Shown here one piece after another: positions 61,983 to 64,000 of a stretch of 64,000 nt of DNA. Numbering within the stretch: the stretch's first letter is position 1; every line of letters starts with the position of its first letter. The notes under the pieces were generated by a model, which worked only from the letters and a program-made list of their open reading frames with translations, was not told where the DNA came from and ran no database searches. Source of the DNA: JACNKV01 sp964388155 (GTDB taxonomy: Bacteria > Fidelibacterota > Marinisomatia > Marinisomatales > JACNKV01); NCBI GenBank assembly GCA_964388155.1, contig CAYLYH010000001.1:1-64000 (forward strand), given 5' to 3'. A program made the position numbers and the translations under genes.

Positions 61983-63003
61983 GAGGAATAATCTCCGAAA
62001 AATGTTCTAATATTGTTTTGATATTTTTATAAGGAATCCTTGTGGGACCCAATACAGCTAATTGCCCTACAAGAAATTCGCTTTGAAAACCTGTAGATAA
62101 AACAGAAAATTGTTTAAAAGCGTTATCTGAATTTTCTCTTCCAATAATCATGGTTTCTTTTGATTGATTGCCGTGGGACATTAACATTCGTTTAATTTTC
62201 TGTTTTTCCAACGTATGCAAGGTCGTCTTAATGATGTCAATTTGTTGAAATTCAGGTTGCATCAACAAAAATTGGTTCGACGAAGTAAAAATAAGATTAT
62301 TGGCGGGGAGAGTGAAATACTCTTCCGGTTGACGAATTAATATTTGAACAATCTCATGGTTATAAATCGTGGTATCATAGAGACGCTCTCTTGCAGTCGC
62401 TTGTATTTCTTCCAACGTATGTCCGGTTAATTGTTCATTTAGAATCTGGTTAATGTAACGCAAATCATCTTGTCGTATGCTGATTTTCAGATTAAAAACC
62501 ATTGATCGGACAATTCCTGACTCCATAGCGAGGACAACCATAATTCGGTCAGATGATAAGGAAATAAACTCTATATCTTTTAAAATCCCACGTTGAACTT
62601 GCGAGACGAGTACAACACCAAAAAATTGACTGGCTTTGGCTAACATCGTTGCAGTTGCCTGCATAAGATCTTCGATATTAGCAGAGAGAGTTTTTAATAC
62701 GGATGACCATTCTTCCACATCCACAAGATTAGATGAAGACGTATCCATCAGACAATCCACATAATATCGATAACCAAGATCTGTTGGTACTCGTCCGGAA
62801 GATGTATGCGGCTGCATAATCAAACCCTTTGATTCCAAAGCAGAGAGAGTGTTACGAATTGTTGCAGGACTAATATTAAAACGATGGTGTTTCTTAAGAT
62901 ATGATGAGCCGATGGGTCGGTTTGTAACAATAAATTCCTCAACAGTTAATTTGAGTATCGCAGTCTCTCTCTCAGTCAAATGGATGTTTTTATTATGAAT
63001 CAT
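61972..63003 (-). CDS. hrcA: Heat-shock repressor HrcA
   Basis: 343 residues. N-terminal winged helix (ERETAILKLTVEEFIVTNRPIGSSYLKKHHRFNISPATIRNTLSALESKGLI), then HTSSGRVPTDLGYRYYVD, the HrcA hallmark, and a GAF-like core. It represses chaperone operons by binding CIRCE. I see no CIRCE (TTAGCACTC-N9-GAGTGCTAA) upstream of this operon, so control may differ. First gene of hrcA-grpE-dnaJ. Confidence 0.94.
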   Translation of the reverse strand: MIHNKNIHLTERETAILKLTVEEFIVTNRPIGSSYLKKHHRFNISPATIRNTLSALESKGLIMQPHTSSGRVPTDLGYRYYVDCLMDTSSSNLVDVEEWSSVLKTLSANIEDLMQATATMLAKASQFFGVVLVSQVQRGILKDIEFISLSSDRIMVVLAMESGIVRSMVFNLKISIRQDDLRYINQILNEQLTGHTLEEIQATARERLYDTTIYNHEIVQILIRQPEEYFTLPANNLIFTSSNQFLLMQPEFQQIDIIKTTLHTLEKQKIKRMLMSHGNQSKETMIIGRENSDNAFKQFSVLSTGFQSEFLVGQLAVLGPTRIPYKNIKTILEHFSEIIPHVC

Positions 63004-63091
63004 AGTGTAAAAATTAATTCGTTTATTTTTTCAATGTCAATAATTGAATGCGTGTATTTTATCCTTTGGAGATTATTTTCCAAGATCAATT

Positions 63092-63955
63092 TCAAATAAT
63101 CTTAGAAACGGCTCTGTAACTGCCAATCAAAGAAATTACTACAGATATCCCGATAAGCCAAAATGTCGTGGTGTGTTGATAATTAATTTGGAAAGTAAGA
63201 ATCTTATTTATATAAAGGTTTCCGGCATGAACTAATCCAATTAGTGTTCCTGTGGCAAGCAGGGCTCCAAATAATCCATGGAACATTCCTTCTAATAGAA
63301 ACGGTGTTTTAATAAACAGATTAGTTGCTCCAATTAATTTTAATGTTTTAATCATTTCCCTTCTTGCATAGATCGTAAGCCGTATTGTGCTTGAAATAAT
63401 AAAAATTGTAATTACGATTATAACACCTGCTACAATAATAAATGCATTTAAAAACTTTTGATAAAATCGTTCTATTCTCTGAATAAGTCTTCCTTGATAT
63501 TTTACGGTATCAATTCCGGATATATTATTAATGGATCGTATAATAGGTGCAACACTGAATTCTTCTTGACCTGTATCAATGATATTCACGACAGTGCTGG
63601 AGGGGAGAGGATTGTACCCTAACATTTCATGAATATCTTCACCAAACTGGTCTTTAAAAATTTTAATCGCATCATTGGAAGAAATATATGTGGCATTACG
63701 TACCCCTGAAATATTTCGAATTTTATTCAGAATCATTTTTGATTCTTTGTCACTAATTCCCTTTTCAAAAAATACTTCGATTTTATATTTTGAGCGCAAA
63801 TATTTAATGAGAGAATTCGAATTATCAATCGTGATAAACAAGCTGCCAATAATCATAAGGGTTAAAAACACAGAAAATACCGATGTAAATACCGTCAGCT
63901 TGTGCCGCCATATATTTTTCAAACCTTCAAGGATTAAAAACGCTAATTTATTCAT
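63092..63955 (-). CDS. ftsX: Cell division protein FtsX
   Basis: 287 residues. Four transmembrane segments (about 21-41, 165-190, 215-240, 262-280) and a large extracellular domain between the first two (residues 45-160, with IRNISGVRNATYISS and PLPSSTVVN) match FtsX. It forms the membrane part of the FtsEX ABC-like complex that controls peptidoglycan hydrolases at division. Its ATG overlaps the TGA of ftsE. Confidence 0.92.
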   Translation of the reverse strand: MNKLAFLILEGLKNIWRHKLTVFTSVFSVFLTLMIIGSLFITIDNSNSLIKYLRSKYKIEVFFEKGISDKESKMILNKIRNISGVRNATYISSNDAIKIFKDQFGEDIHEMLGYNPLPSSTVVNIIDTGQEEFSVAPIIRSINNISGIDTVKYQGRLIQRIERFYQKFLNAFIIVAGVIIVITIFIISSTIRLTIYARREMIKTLKLIGATNLFIKTPFLLEGMFHGLFGALLATGTLIGLVHAGNLYINKILTFQINYQHTTTFWLIGISVVISLIGSYRAVSKII

Positions 63956-64000
63956 TGTCCGTTTCTTAACTTCCCTTCATGAATTTCCATAATTCGGTGC
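63952..64000 (-). CDS. ftsE: FtsE, C-terminal fragment (cut by window edge)
   Basis: Only the last 15 residues plus stop are in the window: HRIMEIHEGKLRNGQ. The sequence RIMEIHEGKL is the usual end of the FtsE ABC ATPase (R-x-x-x-L-x-x-G). The stop codon TGA at 63952-63954 overlaps the ftsX ATG. The rest of the gene lies beyond base 64000. Confidence 0.75.
   Translation of the reverse strand, partial: HRIMEIHEGKLRNGQ

Noticed and set aside
63004..63091. CIRCE operator before hrcA
   Set aside because: No TTAGCACTC/GAGTGCTAA inverted repeat is present in the gap upstream of hrcA.
1..64000. CRISPR array, prophage or insertion sequence with transposase
   Set aside because: No regularly spaced direct repeats with unique spacers, no Cas genes, no integrase, transposase or phage structural gene was seen.

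Overview
This window looks like a low-GC, Gram-negative bacterium of the FCB group. Candidatus Marinimicrobia (Neomarinimicrobiota) or a near relative is my best guess, inferred from a PorU/PorV-type surface secretion pair, a C-terminal FlgD-like sorting domain, a monomeric isocitrate dehydrogenase, and outer-membrane barrels ending in aromatic residues. No rRNA marker is present, so the phylum is not proven. The purine genes suggest an anaerobic or fermentative lifestyle.

Layout. (1) 1-650: a 5'-truncated bAvd/S23-like four-helix-bundle remnant on the minus strand, then a heptamer tandem repeat. (2) 653-9477, plus strand: cell-surface block with a C25 gingipain/PorU-like protease, a PorV/PorQ barrel, a secreted propeller-like protein, an Omp85-like barrel and a fibronectin-III-like lipoprotein. 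(3) 9481-14238, minus strand: hydantoinase/dihydropyrimidinase, XdhC, YqeB, a MocA/MobA-like nucleotidyltransferase and YqeC, i.e. ring opening plus maturation of selenium-dependent molybdenum hydroxylases. (4) 14467-20674, plus strand: porin, BMP-family binding protein and a YufO/P/Q-like nucleoside/purine ABC transporter. (5) 20808-27336: adenine deaminase, xanthine dehydrogenase Mo subunit, a DUF4143-type ATPase that looks inserted, and SsnA. (6) 27516-33345: two tandem carbamoyltransferases, carbamate kinase and two PLP lyase-fold enzymes. (7) 33406-43813: xanthine dehydrogenase FeS and FAD subunits, YgfK, an 8-oxoguanine-deaminase-like amidohydrolase, YgfM-like, and an XdhD-like pair (FeS protein plus Mo subunit), then Gpt. 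(8) 43810-48420: alpha/beta hydrolase, two tandem GAPDH-like genes (the first lacks the catalytic Cys), CutA, K+ channel. (9) 48478-64000, minus strand: housekeeping block leuS, tRNA-Pro, dprA, obgE, icd, fmdB-like, coaD, rsmD, two unknown membrane proteins, comEA-like, dnaJ-grpE-hrcA, ftsX and the 3' end of ftsE.

How it fits together. Regions 3-7 form a ~34 kb purine catabolic island. Purines would enter by the porin and ABC transporter, be deaminated (Ade, SsnA, 8-oxoguanine deaminase), oxidised by the xanthine dehydrogenase, and passed to the YgfK/YgfM/XdhD redox set. The ring would be opened by the hydantoinase, ureido carbons recovered as carbamoyl phosphate by the two carbamoyltransferases, ATP made by carbamate kinase, and the remaining amino-acid skeleton deaminated by the PLP enzymes. 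Gpt provides salvage. This resembles the E. coli ygeW-xdhD-ygfK-ssnA locus, but no YgeY-type peptidase is seen and there are two carbamoyltransferases.

The most novel-looking signal is a 67-nt element, about 85% identical in two copies (14371-14437 and 27380-27446), each just upstream of the first gene of a purine operon. It has an outer helix (clear in one copy), an equal-length internal hairpin kept despite base changes, and a 27-nt invariant segment. I propose it as a candidate cis-regulatory RNA sensing a purine intermediate.
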